Position numbers and translations under genes: made by a program. This document shows, in pieces, positions 8,600 to 15,803 of a stretch of 64,000 nucleotides of DNA. A model generated the notes under the pieces. That model did not search any database, was not told the origin of the DNA, and saw nothing but the letters and a program-made list of their open reading frames with translations. This DNA is from an uncultured Altererythrobacter sp. (lineage in GTDB: Bacteria > Pseudomonadota > Alphaproteobacteria > Sphingomonadales > Sphingomonadaceae), in assembly GCA_947492235.1 (NCBI GenBank), contig CANLLZ010000001.1:682001-746000 (forward strand), given 5' to 3'. Numbering within the stretch: the stretch's first letter is position 1; each line of letters begins with the position of its first letter.

Positions 8600-9661
8600 T
8601 TAGCCCGCTCGCGAGCCATGAAATGCTTCATAAGGATCGACAGGCACTGCGAAAAAGCGCTGGCTAACAACCTCGTCAAAAGTGCTCGCCAAGGGCGCAG
8701 CAAGTGGAAGCAGAACTTGTTTGGCGCGATAATAATCGTCGAGCTCGATGGGGTTATCAGGCATCAGGGGCGCGTCAATTCTCACGAGTTGGTCGCGACC
8801 AATGAGAAGTCCTGCTTGACCAAGCGCGTTCTGGCTAGCAAGCCGCATTGCCGACGAGATGACCTCTTTCCAGTGCCATAGTCCGCCGAGCCGGACCTGA
8901 TCATCTGAGATAAGCATCTCGGACTCGCCACAGCCGAGCGACAGAATCTGGACTTGGCGCCGATTGAGATCATGGCAGCTTAGCGCATCGACTAGCGCAA
9001 CCATAACAGGATTGTTCGCCCAGACGCCTCCGTCGGCAAAGCGCCGCTCCCCATTCCTATAGACGGAGAAGAAAGTCGGCGCCGCGGAGGTTGCGAGTGC
9101 GGCTGTCACCATTTCCTCGCGCCAGTCGAGTTTGAAGTCGGGGTGGTGCGGTGTCTTGAAGATGTGGACCTCGGTGAAGCCATCGAATGCCGGTATGCAC
9201 AAACGGCAGTGCGCATCGCCGATTTGCCGCTCGCCGAACAGCTTGCGTAGCTCGCGTTCGAGTGGACCACGCTCATACTGGTAGCGAGTCAACGAATGGA
9301 AAAAGCGAAGGCCCGATTTAAGCCTGCTAAAAGGGGGGCGGATTGGCGGAAATATTGCTTCGCCATGATCGAGGTAGAGCTTGAGGATTTCGCTTGCGCG
9401 CATTCCAATTGACAGGCCGAGGGCAATGATACCACCTGTAGACGTCCCGGCGATTAGGTCGAAATATTCGCCTGCCGAGCGGCCATCCAAGTGGCGAGAT
9501 TCAAACTCTGCCAAAAGAGCAGCCGGCAGGATGCCGCGAATCCCGCCGCCGTCGATCGAGAGAATGCGGAAGGGCTTGTCGGTAGGCCAGGGCAATTGCA
9601 CCCGCTGCTCGACTAATGTGCCGTCAGACCGCCGCGATGGCCTTTTTGTTTGCAATGCCAT
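8600..9661 (-). CDS. capV: CBASS effector, patatin-like phospholipase CapV
   Basis: A 353-residue protein. ATG 9661 is chosen over the upstream in-frame start because AGGAG lies 5 nt before it. The patatin fold is complete: oxyanion loop DGGGIRG (37-43), nucleophile elbow GTSTGG (72-77) with catalytic Ser74, and catalytic Asp210 in the DGG motif (210-212). In CBASS the cyclic nucleotide made by the CD-NTase activates this phospholipase, which degrades the inner membrane and kills the infected cell. It overlaps the E2 gene by 38 nt and is the last gene of a four-gene minus-strand operon. The family also contains non-CBASS patatins, but the neighbours settle the assignment. Confidence 0.92.
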   Translation of the reverse strand: MALQTKRPSRRSDGTLVEQRVQLPWPTDKPFRILSIDGGGIRGILPAALLAEFESRHLDGRSAGEYFDLIAGTSTGGIIALGLSIGMRASEILKLYLDHGEAIFPPIRPPFSRLKSGLRFFHSLTRYQYERGPLERELRKLFGERQIGDAHCRLCIPAFDGFTEVHIFKTPHHPDFKLDWREEMVTAALATSAAPTFFSVYRNGERRFADGGVWANNPVMVALVDALSCHDLNRRQVQILSLGCGESEMLISDDQVRLGGLWHWKEVISSAMRLASQNALGQAGLLIGRDQLVRIDAPLMPDNPIELDDYYRAKQVLLPLAAPLASTFDEVVSQRFFAVPVDPYEAFHGSRAG

Positions 9662-10124
9662 CTTGCTCCTCTCGTGTCGGGTGCCGACCGCCGCCGCGCC
9701 ATGACTTAGTCGCGAGCCAACCCTCATAGAAGAAGAGGTAGCGCGAACTCCACGGCACCGTCGTCTCGGCGAGCAGATCGCTCGGAGTCCACTCGCGATT
9801 ATAGGCGTCGAACAGGCAGAGATAAGGCAGCCTTGGTTCGTCGCGGTTCACATAGACGTGGGGGACAGGGCCTTCCTCATAGTCTGAATGCCGTTCGAGA
9901 ACGGGATCGAGAATCTGAACGCGCGGTTGAACCTGCAGCAGCGAGAAGGCCTCGATCGCCAACGGCACACGATAGCCGATCCGAACCGTGTAAAAGCGCT
10001 GGAGAGGTTGCAGACGTCCCTGCCAGACAGCGTATCGATCGGCGCGCTCGATGACCTTGAAGCCGGGCCAGCGCTCGGCCATCGCGGCAATCTGATTCTC
10101 GATGCTGATCAGTCCGGGATGCAT
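9624..10124 (-). CDS. E2-like Cap2 protein of type II short CBASS
   Basis: A 166-residue protein located between a CD-NTase and a CapV gene. It resembles the stand-alone prokaryotic E2 fold proteins of short type II CBASS: a central beta sheet (YTVRIGYRVPLAIEAF), HVYVN and RLPYLCLFD segments, then a conserved WSSRYLFFYEGWL helix. Cys103 in LPYLCLF is the likely catalytic cysteine. Known members attach the CD-NTase C-terminus to targets and raise CBASS output. There is no E1 domain and no JAB peptidase (Cap3) gene in the locus. The start overlaps the end of the CD-NTase gene by 16 nt. The Shine-Dalgarno is weak, so expression is probably coupled. Confidence 0.82.
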   Translation of the reverse strand: MHPGLISIENQIAAMAERWPGFKVIERADRYAVWQGRLQPLQRFYTVRIGYRVPLAIEAFSLLQVQPRVQILDPVLERHSDYEEGPVPHVYVNRDEPRLPYLCLFDAYNREWTPSDLLAETTVPWSSRYLFFYEGWLATKSWRGGGRHPTREEQDGIANKKAIAAV

Positions 10125-11341
10125 CCGCCACCCATGTTGGTACTGGCGCGCGCGGCTGTGCTGGTCGCAGCGCCGATGATGGCGGGCGCGCCGGTAAGGA
10201 TGCGTCCGGTCGTTCCGAAGCGCATCGCGCCGCGTTCGGCTTCGCGCCGGCTTGCATCGAGAAAGCGTTCGACCGCGAAGCCCGCCGCCGTCTCGCCAAA
10301 CAGGTCATCGAGGATGGTCCGCATTTCGGTCAGATTTGCGTTGTCGCTGCGAAGGCGACCAAGCTGCCGCTGCAGATGATCGAGATCACGCATATAAACG
10401 TTCTGCGCGGCGACCTCCCTAGGCCATCGATCTGTGAAGATATCCTCCGGGAAGGAGGGGTTGCGTACGACCAAGGTGTCAAACCGGCGAACGTGATCCT
10501 GAAGCTGGCCACTGATGTGCGAGGCAATATTGACGACCTCGTCAACCAGCCCGGACTGCGCCGGACCGCTATCCAGAGCCATAGCCGCGAGCACTACCGA
10601 CGGCGGCTTCCGACCATCGCGCGAGCGGTAGCGGACATCGCGATTCCGCTTCAGCAACTGGAGCGCCACGACGCGCGAGGATTTTTCCGAGAGCGGAACG
10701 CGACCGGGTAGCGGGTCGGTTTCGGCCTTCGCGACCACGCCATCCGATATCTGGCGACGGGCGTCGAACATCGTCGCGAAAACCGGATCGAACGCCACCT
10801 CACGATTGAAATAATCGGCGAAGCCCCAAGGATTGACCGTCTTGTGGTAGGTTTCGGCGGTCTCTTGGCGCCAGTGAAAAAGATGGCCAGCCTTCAGGGG
10901 CGTTTGGTCGAGCCGGGCGATCGGCATGAGATCGACGCGTGTGCCGTCTTCATAGGTTACGGTGACGCAGCGGCTGTTGAGGGTCACCCGCCCATGATAA
11001 CGGCTGCCTTCCTCACCGTTGATCGCAACGAAAAGGGTCGCCAGCACGCCCGACGGCTCACTGAACGGCGAAATATCGAGTTCGATCACGACGTCGACAT
11101 CGTGCTGATCTTTCGAGACGCGCGATGCGATCGCGGTTCCGGTCGCGAAACTACCGCCCGGATAGCAGGCGATCACCTTCCCGTGGAGCGGGCTGTCGGG
11201 CCGATCCACATGGGCGCAGAGCGCCTGATAATGCTGTTCGGCTTCGTCATGCTTGGTGGGCGAGAGCTGGATGCGGCGCGCGACGTCCATCAGGAGAGCA
11301 TCGGCGGCCGAAGGCGGCAAGATCGGCTTCTGGTACGTCAT
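10109..11341 (-). CDS. CBASS CD-NTase (cyclic oligonucleotide synthase)
   Basis: A 410-residue nucleotidyltransferase. The GGS motif is at 62-64 (PGGSFATGT). The catalytic acids are D81 and D83 (QHDVDVVIELD) and D137 (GTRVDLMP), all present. A C-terminal helical nucleotidyltransferase domain follows. GGGAG lies 7 nt before ATG 11341. CD-NTases sense phage infection and make cyclic di- or trinucleotides that switch on the effector, here CapV. The product type cannot be read from sequence. The protein ends TNMGGGCIPD, with three glycines just before a short tail, which is notable because the E2 partner acts on the CD-NTase C-terminus. The clade was not assigned. Confidence 0.93.
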   Translation of the reverse strand: MTYQKPILPPSAADALLMDVARRIQLSPTKHDEAEQHYQALCAHVDRPDSPLHGKVIACYPGGSFATGTAIASRVSKDQHDVDVVIELDISPFSEPSGVLATLFVAINGEEGSRYHGRVTLNSRCVTVTYEDGTRVDLMPIARLDQTPLKAGHLFHWRQETAETYHKTVNPWGFADYFNREVAFDPVFATMFDARRQISDGVVAKAETDPLPGRVPLSEKSSRVVALQLLKRNRDVRYRSRDGRKPPSVVLAAMALDSGPAQSGLVDEVVNIASHISGQLQDHVRRFDTLVVRNPSFPEDIFTDRWPREVAAQNVYMRDLDHLQRQLGRLRSDNANLTEMRTILDDLFGETAAGFAVERFLDASRREAERGAMRFGTTGRILTGAPAIIGAATSTAARASTNMGGGCIPD

Positions 11342-11358
11342 TTCAGGGCTCCCTTGGT

Positions 11359-11580
11359 TCAGCCTTCGGGCGGGAATTCGTCGCGGCCATGACTGTCACG
11401 CGCGCGAATTCGGCCGTTGCGGCCATGGATGAGAAGTTCGGATTCCTGATTGCGGGCGATCTCGCGACCGCGGGCAATCGCCTCAGCCTGTGTCCGGTGA
11501 ACGGACGACGCACGCTGGCCTCCGGCCGGCTGAACGGCCCAGCCACGACGGTGGGGTGTAATATGCTGGTTACGACTCAT
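11359..11580 (-). CDS. DUF2188 small protein, first gene of the CBASS operon
   Basis: A 73-residue protein. ATG 11580 has AAGGA 8 nt upstream; longer in-frame starts run through the promoter region and are rejected. The pattern HITPHRRGWAVQPAGG, then RASSVHRTQAEAI, then ELLIHGRNGRIRARDSHG is the DUF2188 signature, a compact beta-rich domain of unknown function. It lies 17 nt before the CD-NTase start, on the same strand and downstream of the same promoter, so it is co-transcribed with the CBASS genes. DUF2188 is not a standard CBASS component as far as I know. It could be a regulator, a sensor partner or a passenger. Confidence 0.82.
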   Translation of the reverse strand: MSRNQHITPHRRGWAVQPAGGQRASSVHRTQAEAIARGREIARNQESELLIHGRNGRIRARDSHGRDEFPPEG

Positions 11581-11613
11581 GAGCGATTCCTTGTCTGATT
11601 GGCCCGACAAAAT

Positions 11614-11696
11614 CGTAAGATATACCGAACGACGCTCTAGGTCAACTGACCGGACGAAAACGTTCGTTTGACCGAACGATTGTTGATTCCTATGAG
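11614..11696. promoter_or_regulatory. Divergent capH / CBASS promoters with two operators
   Basis: A perfect inverted repeat CGTTCG-N6-CGAACG lies at 11661-11678, and an imperfect one (CGTAAG-N6-CGAACG) at 11614-11631, 47 bp apart. Plus strand: -35 TTGACC (11668-11673), 17 bp, -10 TATGAG (11691-11696), for capH. Minus strand: -35 TTGACC (plus 11640-11645), 17 bp, -10 TATCTT (plus 11617-11622), for the CBASS operon. Each operator overlaps one promoter, as expected for a repressor controlling both directions. GGTCA-AC-TGACC (11640-11651) is a further small repeat. Confidence 0.65.
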
Positions 11697-11735
11697 GGTG
11701 TCCGCATGATAGGATGCGTGAAAGGAAATCGGTCA

Positions 11736-12062
11736 ATGTCCTTGGCGACGAAGCTTCAGAAACTTCGCACTGCAAAGCGACAGTCGCTTCAGGATGTCGC
11801 GGACGCCATCGGCGCATCGAAAGCGCACGTCTGGGAACTGGAGAAGGGCACCGCCAAGAATCCGTCGATCGAGCTCGTCCGGAAGCTCGCCGATCATTTC
11901 GGCGTTTCGATTGCCAGCCTTGTTGGAGAGGCTCCCGACGAAGGCAGCGACGAAGAACAATTGCTCGTCATGTATCGCGACCTGAAATCGCTCGATACGA
12001 AGGAGCGCGAGCTGATCGAAGACATTATCAAAGGGATGCAGAAGCGCCGAACCGGGGGGTAG
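11736..12062 (+). CDS. XRE-family repressor, CapH-like
   Basis: A 108-residue protein. ATG 11736 is chosen because AAAGGAA lies 8 nt upstream, while ATG 11706 falls at the predicted transcription start. An XRE helix-turn-helix occupies about 6-63 (SLQDVADAIGASKAHVWELEKG), followed by an acidic linker and a C-terminal helix (TKERELIEDIIKGMQKR) likely to dimerise. It is followed at once by an ImmA/IrrE-type peptidase gene and faces the CBASS operon. This is the arrangement of CapH/CapP, in which CapH represses CBASS and is cleaved by CapP after DNA damage. XRE/ImmA pairs also occur in phages and toxin-antitoxin loci, so the label rests on context. Confidence 0.85.
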   Translation: MSLATKLQKLRTAKRQSLQDVADAIGASKAHVWELEKGTAKNPSIELVRKLADHFGVSIASLVGEAPDEGSDEEQLLVMYRDLKSLDTKERELIEDIIKGMQKRRTGG

Positions 12063-12063
12063 G

Positions 12064-12969
12064 ATGGAGATTGATCGGATCGAACTCGCGGACTGCGGTT
12101 CGCCGGAAAAGATCATCGCTGAAATCATGCGGCAGGTGCCCGACATGCCGATCCCGGTGCCGATTGAGGAATTGGCCGAGGCGGTCGGCATCACCGATAT
12201 CCATCGGCTGGAAACAGCCAGCTTCGAAGGTGGACTTGTTACACAGCCCGAACGCGCGAGTGGCGTCATCCTGGTCAACAGCAAGGGCTCGGTGCAGCGC
12301 CAGCGCTTCACTATCGGGCACGAACTCGGACATTATCTTATTATCGCGCACCAGCCCGCGCGCGCCGGTCAGTTCACATGCTCGAAAGCCGATATGGCGA
12401 TCCGTGAGGCGGACCGTGACAATCGTGCGCGGCGGATGGAGTTGGAGGCAAATCGGTTCAGTGCGGGCATGCTCATGCCGCTCGCGCACTTCAAACCCGA
12501 TATGCGCAATCTGGGGACACCAGCGCTGGAGCATGTGTTCACGCTGGCCACGCGCTACAATATGAGTAACGAAGCGACCGCTCTTCAATATGTGCAGTAC
12601 AATGATGCCGTTTGCGCGGTTATCATTTCGAAGGATGATGTCGTCCGGCGAATCTACAAGCCCAGCCGTTTTCCTTTCATTGATGTTCGGATCGGGACCC
12701 GGCTGCCCACACCTTCACTCGCCGCGCGCCTGTCCAATGGTCAGCAATCCGATTGGGATGACGTGAGCGCCGGAGTGTGGCTCGCTCTTTCGACAGAAGG
12801 TCCTCACCCATCCCTGCAGGAACAAGCTTATCGCCTGCACAACGGATGGATGATGACGTTGCTCATTCATACTGATCAGGACGAAGAGGAAGATGGCGAG
12901 GGTGGGATTTCCGATGCATTTGACGTGTGGGAGAACCCTCGATTTCCATCACGAAGTCGGCGGCGGTGA
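12064..12969 (+). CDS. ImmA/IrrE-family metallopeptidase, CapP-like
   Basis: A 301-residue protein. The zincin motif HELGH is at 86-90 (FTIGHELGHYLII), and the downstream glutamate motif ELEANRFSAGMLMP is at 126-139. The C-terminal 150 residues form a second domain of the sort that senses the trigger in this family. The start codon is 1 nt after the capH stop, so the two are coupled. CapP proteins cleave the cognate repressor, relieving CBASS repression when DNA is damaged; single-stranded DNA has been reported as the stimulus. Here that would link DNA damage or phage attack to expression of the divergent operon. Confidence 0.85.
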   Translation: MEIDRIELADCGSPEKIIAEIMRQVPDMPIPVPIEELAEAVGITDIHRLETASFEGGLVTQPERASGVILVNSKGSVQRQRFTIGHELGHYLIIAHQPARAGQFTCSKADMAIREADRDNRARRMELEANRFSAGMLMPLAHFKPDMRNLGTPALEHVFTLATRYNMSNEATALQYVQYNDAVCAVIISKDDVVRRIYKPSRFPFIDVRIGTRLPTPSLAARLSNGQQSDWDDVSAGVWLALSTEGPHPSLQEQAYRLHNGWMMTLLIHTDQDEEEDGEGGISDAFDVWENPRFPSRSRRR

Positions 12970-13104
12970 ATGAAGCCGACCCAGGATTTTCTGGACCAAG
13001 TAGTGGGCGCGATCGTCGAAGCCATCACAAGTAGCGGACATAGCTGCAACGAAAGCGAAGATCATTCTTGGTTGACCTTTACGCATCCCTCTAATGTTCA
13101 ATGA
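12970..13104 (+). CDS. Possible 44-aa small protein coupled to capP
   Basis: An ATG follows the capP stop codon with no gap, and the frame stays open for 44 codons (MKPTQDFLDQVVGAIVEA at the start, ending HPSNVQ). The product would be an acidic, partly helical peptide with a single Cys and no signal peptide. The contiguous start suggests translational re-initiation. I recognise no family, and codon statistics on 44 codons are weak, so it may be chance. Confidence 0.4.
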   Translation: MKPTQDFLDQVVGAIVEAITSSGHSCNESEDHSWLTFTHPSNVQ

Positions 13105-13153
13105 GGACGCATAGCCGTAATCATTAAACGAGAGGGGAGAGAGCTTTGCTTTT

Positions 13154-13187
13154 CCTGAACCGGGACATGCCCGTCCCGGCGTTCAGG
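13154..13187 (+). promoter_or_regulatory. Hairpin overlapping the ardC Shine-Dalgarno
   Basis: CCTGAA plus CCGGGAC (13154-13166) pairs with GTCCCGG and TTCAGG (13173-13187) around a 6-nt loop. The 3' arm runs into the AGGAGA Shine-Dalgarno, so folding would mask translation of ardC. In single-stranded DNA the same arms would form a duplex island. Confidence 0.55.
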
Positions 13188-13196
13188 AGAACTCCC

Positions 13197-14126
13197 ATGA
13201 CCAAATCCCGCCGCACTGCCTCTGCTTCGCCAGCCCAGCGCATTACCGCGGCCATCATCGAAAAGCTCGAGCAAGGGACAAAGCCGTGGGTAAAGCCGTG
13301 GCGCGGCGTGCCAGTCTCCCGTCCTTTGCGTTCTTGCGGAACGCCCTATCGCGGAATGAATACCTTCTGGCTGTGGATGGTGGCCGATGGCTGTGGCTAC
13401 ACTTCGCCATACTGGATCACCTACCGCCAGTGCCATAAGCTTGGTGGACAGGTCCGCAAGGGCGAGAAATCGACCATCGCAATCTTCTACAAGAGCTACA
13501 CCAAGGAGGTCGAAAACGCCGAAGGCGAGGCCGACACCGAAAACCGGCGCGTGCTTAAGGCCTATGCCGTGTTCAACGCTGACCAGTGCGATGGCCTCCC
13601 CGAGTTCTATCATCCCAAGCCATTCATTGCTGCGCTTGATCCCGAAGGAGGCGAAGACCGGCTCGATGCCTTCTTTGCCCATATTGGCGCAGACCTGCGG
13701 CATCATGGTGCTCATGCCTACTACGAGCCGATGCGCGACCGGGTCACCATGCCGCCAACCGAACTGTTCGAAGCGTATGACCACTATTACGCGACGCTCG
13801 CGCACGAGCTGTCGCACTGGACGGGACATTCCTCGCGGCTCGATCGCGATCTCAAGAACCGCTTTGGCAGCGACGCCTATGCTGCCGAAGAACTGATCGC
13901 CGAACTCTCGTCGGCAATCCTCGGAGCCGAACTGGGTCTTCCGGTCACCCACCTCGACCATCACGCCAGCTACATCGCATCTTGGCTCAAGATCCTCAAA
14001 TCGGACGAGCGCGCGATCCTCACTGCTGCGGCCAAGGCCGAGGAAGCGGCAAGCCTGCTGCTCAAACTGGGTGGTTGCCAATCCCACGAAAGCAAGCCCG
14101 ACATCAATCTCGCTGATGCAGCCTGA
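13197..14126 (+). CDS. ardC: ArdC-type antirestriction protein
   Basis: A 309-residue protein, with ATG 13197 after CAGGAGA. The N-terminal ssDNA-binding domain of ArdC/TraC primases is visible (RITAAIIEKLEQGTKPWVKP, YRGMNTFWLW, GGQVRKGEKS). The C-terminal part is a zincin-like domain with HELSHWTGH (metal-binding HExxH) and AYAAEELIAELSSA with the third ligand. ArdC proteins bind incoming single-stranded DNA and protect it from restriction during conjugation. The next gene starts 12 nt downstream, so the two form an operon. ArdC is a classic leading-region product, which fits its place left of the presumed oriT. Confidence 0.9.
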   Translation: MTKSRRTASASPAQRITAAIIEKLEQGTKPWVKPWRGVPVSRPLRSCGTPYRGMNTFWLWMVADGCGYTSPYWITYRQCHKLGGQVRKGEKSTIAIFYKSYTKEVENAEGEADTENRRVLKAYAVFNADQCDGLPEFYHPKPFIAALDPEGGEDRLDAFFAHIGADLRHHGAHAYYEPMRDRVTMPPTELFEAYDHYYATLAHELSHWTGHSSRLDRDLKNRFGSDAYAAEELIAELSSAILGAELGLPVTHLDHHASYIASWLKILKSDERAILTAAAKAEEAASLLLKLGGCQSHESKPDINLADAA

Positions 14127-14137
14127 GGAGCAGAGAG

Positions 14138-14578
14138 ATGGGACGTTCAGTCAGCTATCCGACCGGCTCCGTGGTAGCCTTTCGCCTGCTTTATGATGGC
14201 GAAGACGAAGATGTCGACTGGGCCTACGAGTGCCTCGTCGACGAGATCATCTATACCACGAAGGCGGCCTTTCCTTCCTTTGAACGCTTCGATGGATGGC
14301 GCGGCCGCGAGGATCGCATCCTCCTGCGAAACGCCTTCGCCGATTGCGGCATATCGACCTATTGCGGTCTCGCGGCGATCTGGCTCGTAGAGCGCGATGA
14401 CGCTCGCTACTGGGAAGCCGATTTCTACAACCCGCGAAGGGCAAGGGCACGGCACTGGCTCGGCCAGGTGTCGGGACGGTTCATCGACCTGTTCGGTGAG
14501 CTGCGCTTGGTCGGTCGGTTCTCGAATGGCGAAGCGATCTTCGAGCGCTCCCGATCTGCTTGCGACACCGTGCCCTGA
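14138..14578 (+). CDS. Hypothetical protein (146 aa) downstream of ardC
   Basis: ATG 14138 has GAGGAG 7 nt upstream, and only 11 nt separate it from ardC, so the two are co-transcribed. The product is soluble and acidic in its first half (LYDGEDEDVDWAYECLVDEI), with aromatic-rich segments and no recognisable catalytic motif or membrane span. I do not recognise the family. Its location with ardC in the presumed leading region makes an anti-restriction or anti-defence role possible, by context only. Confidence 0.75.
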   Translation: MGRSVSYPTGSVVAFRLLYDGEDEDVDWAYECLVDEIIYTTKAAFPSFERFDGWRGREDRILLRNAFADCGISTYCGLAAIWLVERDDARYWEADFYNPRRARARHWLGQVSGRFIDLFGELRLVGRFSNGEAIFERSRSACDTVP

Positions 14579-14634
14579 TCCTGCCTCATCCCTGCCCGCC
14601 GGGAAAGGCCCTTGGGCCGGTCGGAGCGCGCCGC

Positions 14635-14788
14635 AACCTGCGGCCCGTCGGCCCGTGTTGCCCGCGCCAGCCTAGGGCCGCAGGTTTCCCGCTACGCGGT
14701 GCGTCTCGCCCCTTTTCCCGGCCCTGATCGGGCTCCGGCGGACAGGGCCGAGGCAATGGTGCCTCCTCTCCTTGTCCCCGCGATCAGG
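14635..14788 (+). promoter_or_regulatory. Highly structured leader of the DUF2493 gene
   Basis: The 219 nt before the gene hold nested repeats: a perfect 12-bp inverted repeat AACCTGCGGCCC / GGGCCGCAGGTT (14635-14646 and 14675-14686), GAGGCA-ATGG-TGCCTC (14750-14765), and outer arms CCTGATCG / CGATCAGG (14723-14730 and 14781-14788), the last covering the Shine-Dalgarno. A smaller GGCCC-TT-GGGCC lies just upstream (14607-14618). No ORF explains this DNA. It could be an RNA control element or a folded single-strand promoter. Confidence 0.5.
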
Positions 14789-14797
14789 AGACACCCC

Positions 14798-15733
14798 ATG
14801 TACGACAGCTTCATCGACCAGTTGAGCGGCCTCGACCTTTCAGGCCTCAGCATCAGGCCAGCCCCCTTCAACGAGACCGACTTTCCCTGCGAGGATGCGA
14901 TCGACCAGACGCTTGGTGCCGTATGGTCCGACCTCTTCGCGATGTTTTCCGACACGGCCCTGGAAGCAGATGCCGAGGATATTGCCTGGGGCGTGGTCAA
15001 TCTCTTTCACCGCGCAGCCAGCCGCAAGTCGGCTCAACTTGACCGGGCCGGCGACGAGATCCGGGTCCTCCTCGCATCAGCCGACGGGTCCGAAGTGCAT
15101 TCGAGCAATCTTGAAGAGCAGGTTGAGCGTGCGCAGGCTGCCGAAGCCAGCATGCTTGCCTTTGAGCAGATGCGCGAGGCGGCGGCAGCACTTTACCGCG
15201 ACGAGACCGGTTCCTCGTGGAAGCCCGTTTCCGGCTCGCGTGCGAGCCATTCGCGCCATCTCACGTCGGCTGTTATCGATGCCCGCGATTTCCTCCGCGC
15301 ACGTGCTGAGAAGCGGCGTCACGCTCTGATTCCGGAAGGAATTCCGGTCCTCTTCGCCGGTGGTCGCCAGAGCTTCGAGAGCGCCGAGGATGCGAAGCGA
15401 TATGCTGACAATATCTGGGCAACGCTGGACAAGGTTCGCGATGCGGTTCCAGATCTCTTCCTGGTCCATGGCGGCGATGGCAAGGGTGCAGATCGCCTCG
15501 CAGCGAGCTGGGCCGAGCGCCGCGAGGTGCAGCAGCTGACCTATTCGCTCGATCGTCGGCTTGGTGCCCGCGCCGGCTTCAAGCGCAACGAGCAAATGCT
15601 TGCGCTCAATCCGCGTTACGTCGTCGCCTTTCCGGGAAATGGCGTGACCGAACGGCTCGTCATCGATGCCAAGGCACGCCGGATCACGGTGGTCGATCGC
15701 CGCGGCCTCTTGGGCACCTCTCCCGGGTCCTGA
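14798..15733 (+). CDS. DUF2493 (SLOG / YspA-type) domain protein
   Basis: A 311-residue protein, with ATG 14798 after AGGAG. The first 180 residues are helical and poorly characterised. From about 185 a Rossmann-like SLOG domain begins: IPVLFAGGRQSFESAED with the glycine-rich loop, LFLVHGGDGKGADRLAASWA with the GADxxA motif, and GFKRNEQMLALNPRYVVAFPG. This is the DUF2493 family, related to YpsA and predicted to bind nucleotides or nucleotide-derived ligands. Such domains turn up in defence and stress systems, and large helical-N DUF2493 proteins are common on sphingomonad plasmids. Ligand and role are unknown. Confidence 0.82.
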   Translation: MYDSFIDQLSGLDLSGLSIRPAPFNETDFPCEDAIDQTLGAVWSDLFAMFSDTALEADAEDIAWGVVNLFHRAASRKSAQLDRAGDEIRVLLASADGSEVHSSNLEEQVERAQAAEASMLAFEQMREAAAALYRDETGSSWKPVSGSRASHSRHLTSAVIDARDFLRARAEKRRHALIPEGIPVLFAGGRQSFESAEDAKRYADNIWATLDKVRDAVPDLFLVHGGDGKGADRLAASWAERREVQQLTYSLDRRLGARAGFKRNEQMLALNPRYVVAFPGNGVTERLVIDAKARRITVVDRRGLLGTSPGS

Positions 15734-15803
15734 GTGGGCATTCATCATCAGCATCGTAAACGTCTGCATGTGCATCCGGCATCGACCCGACTATGGACCG
15801 GTC

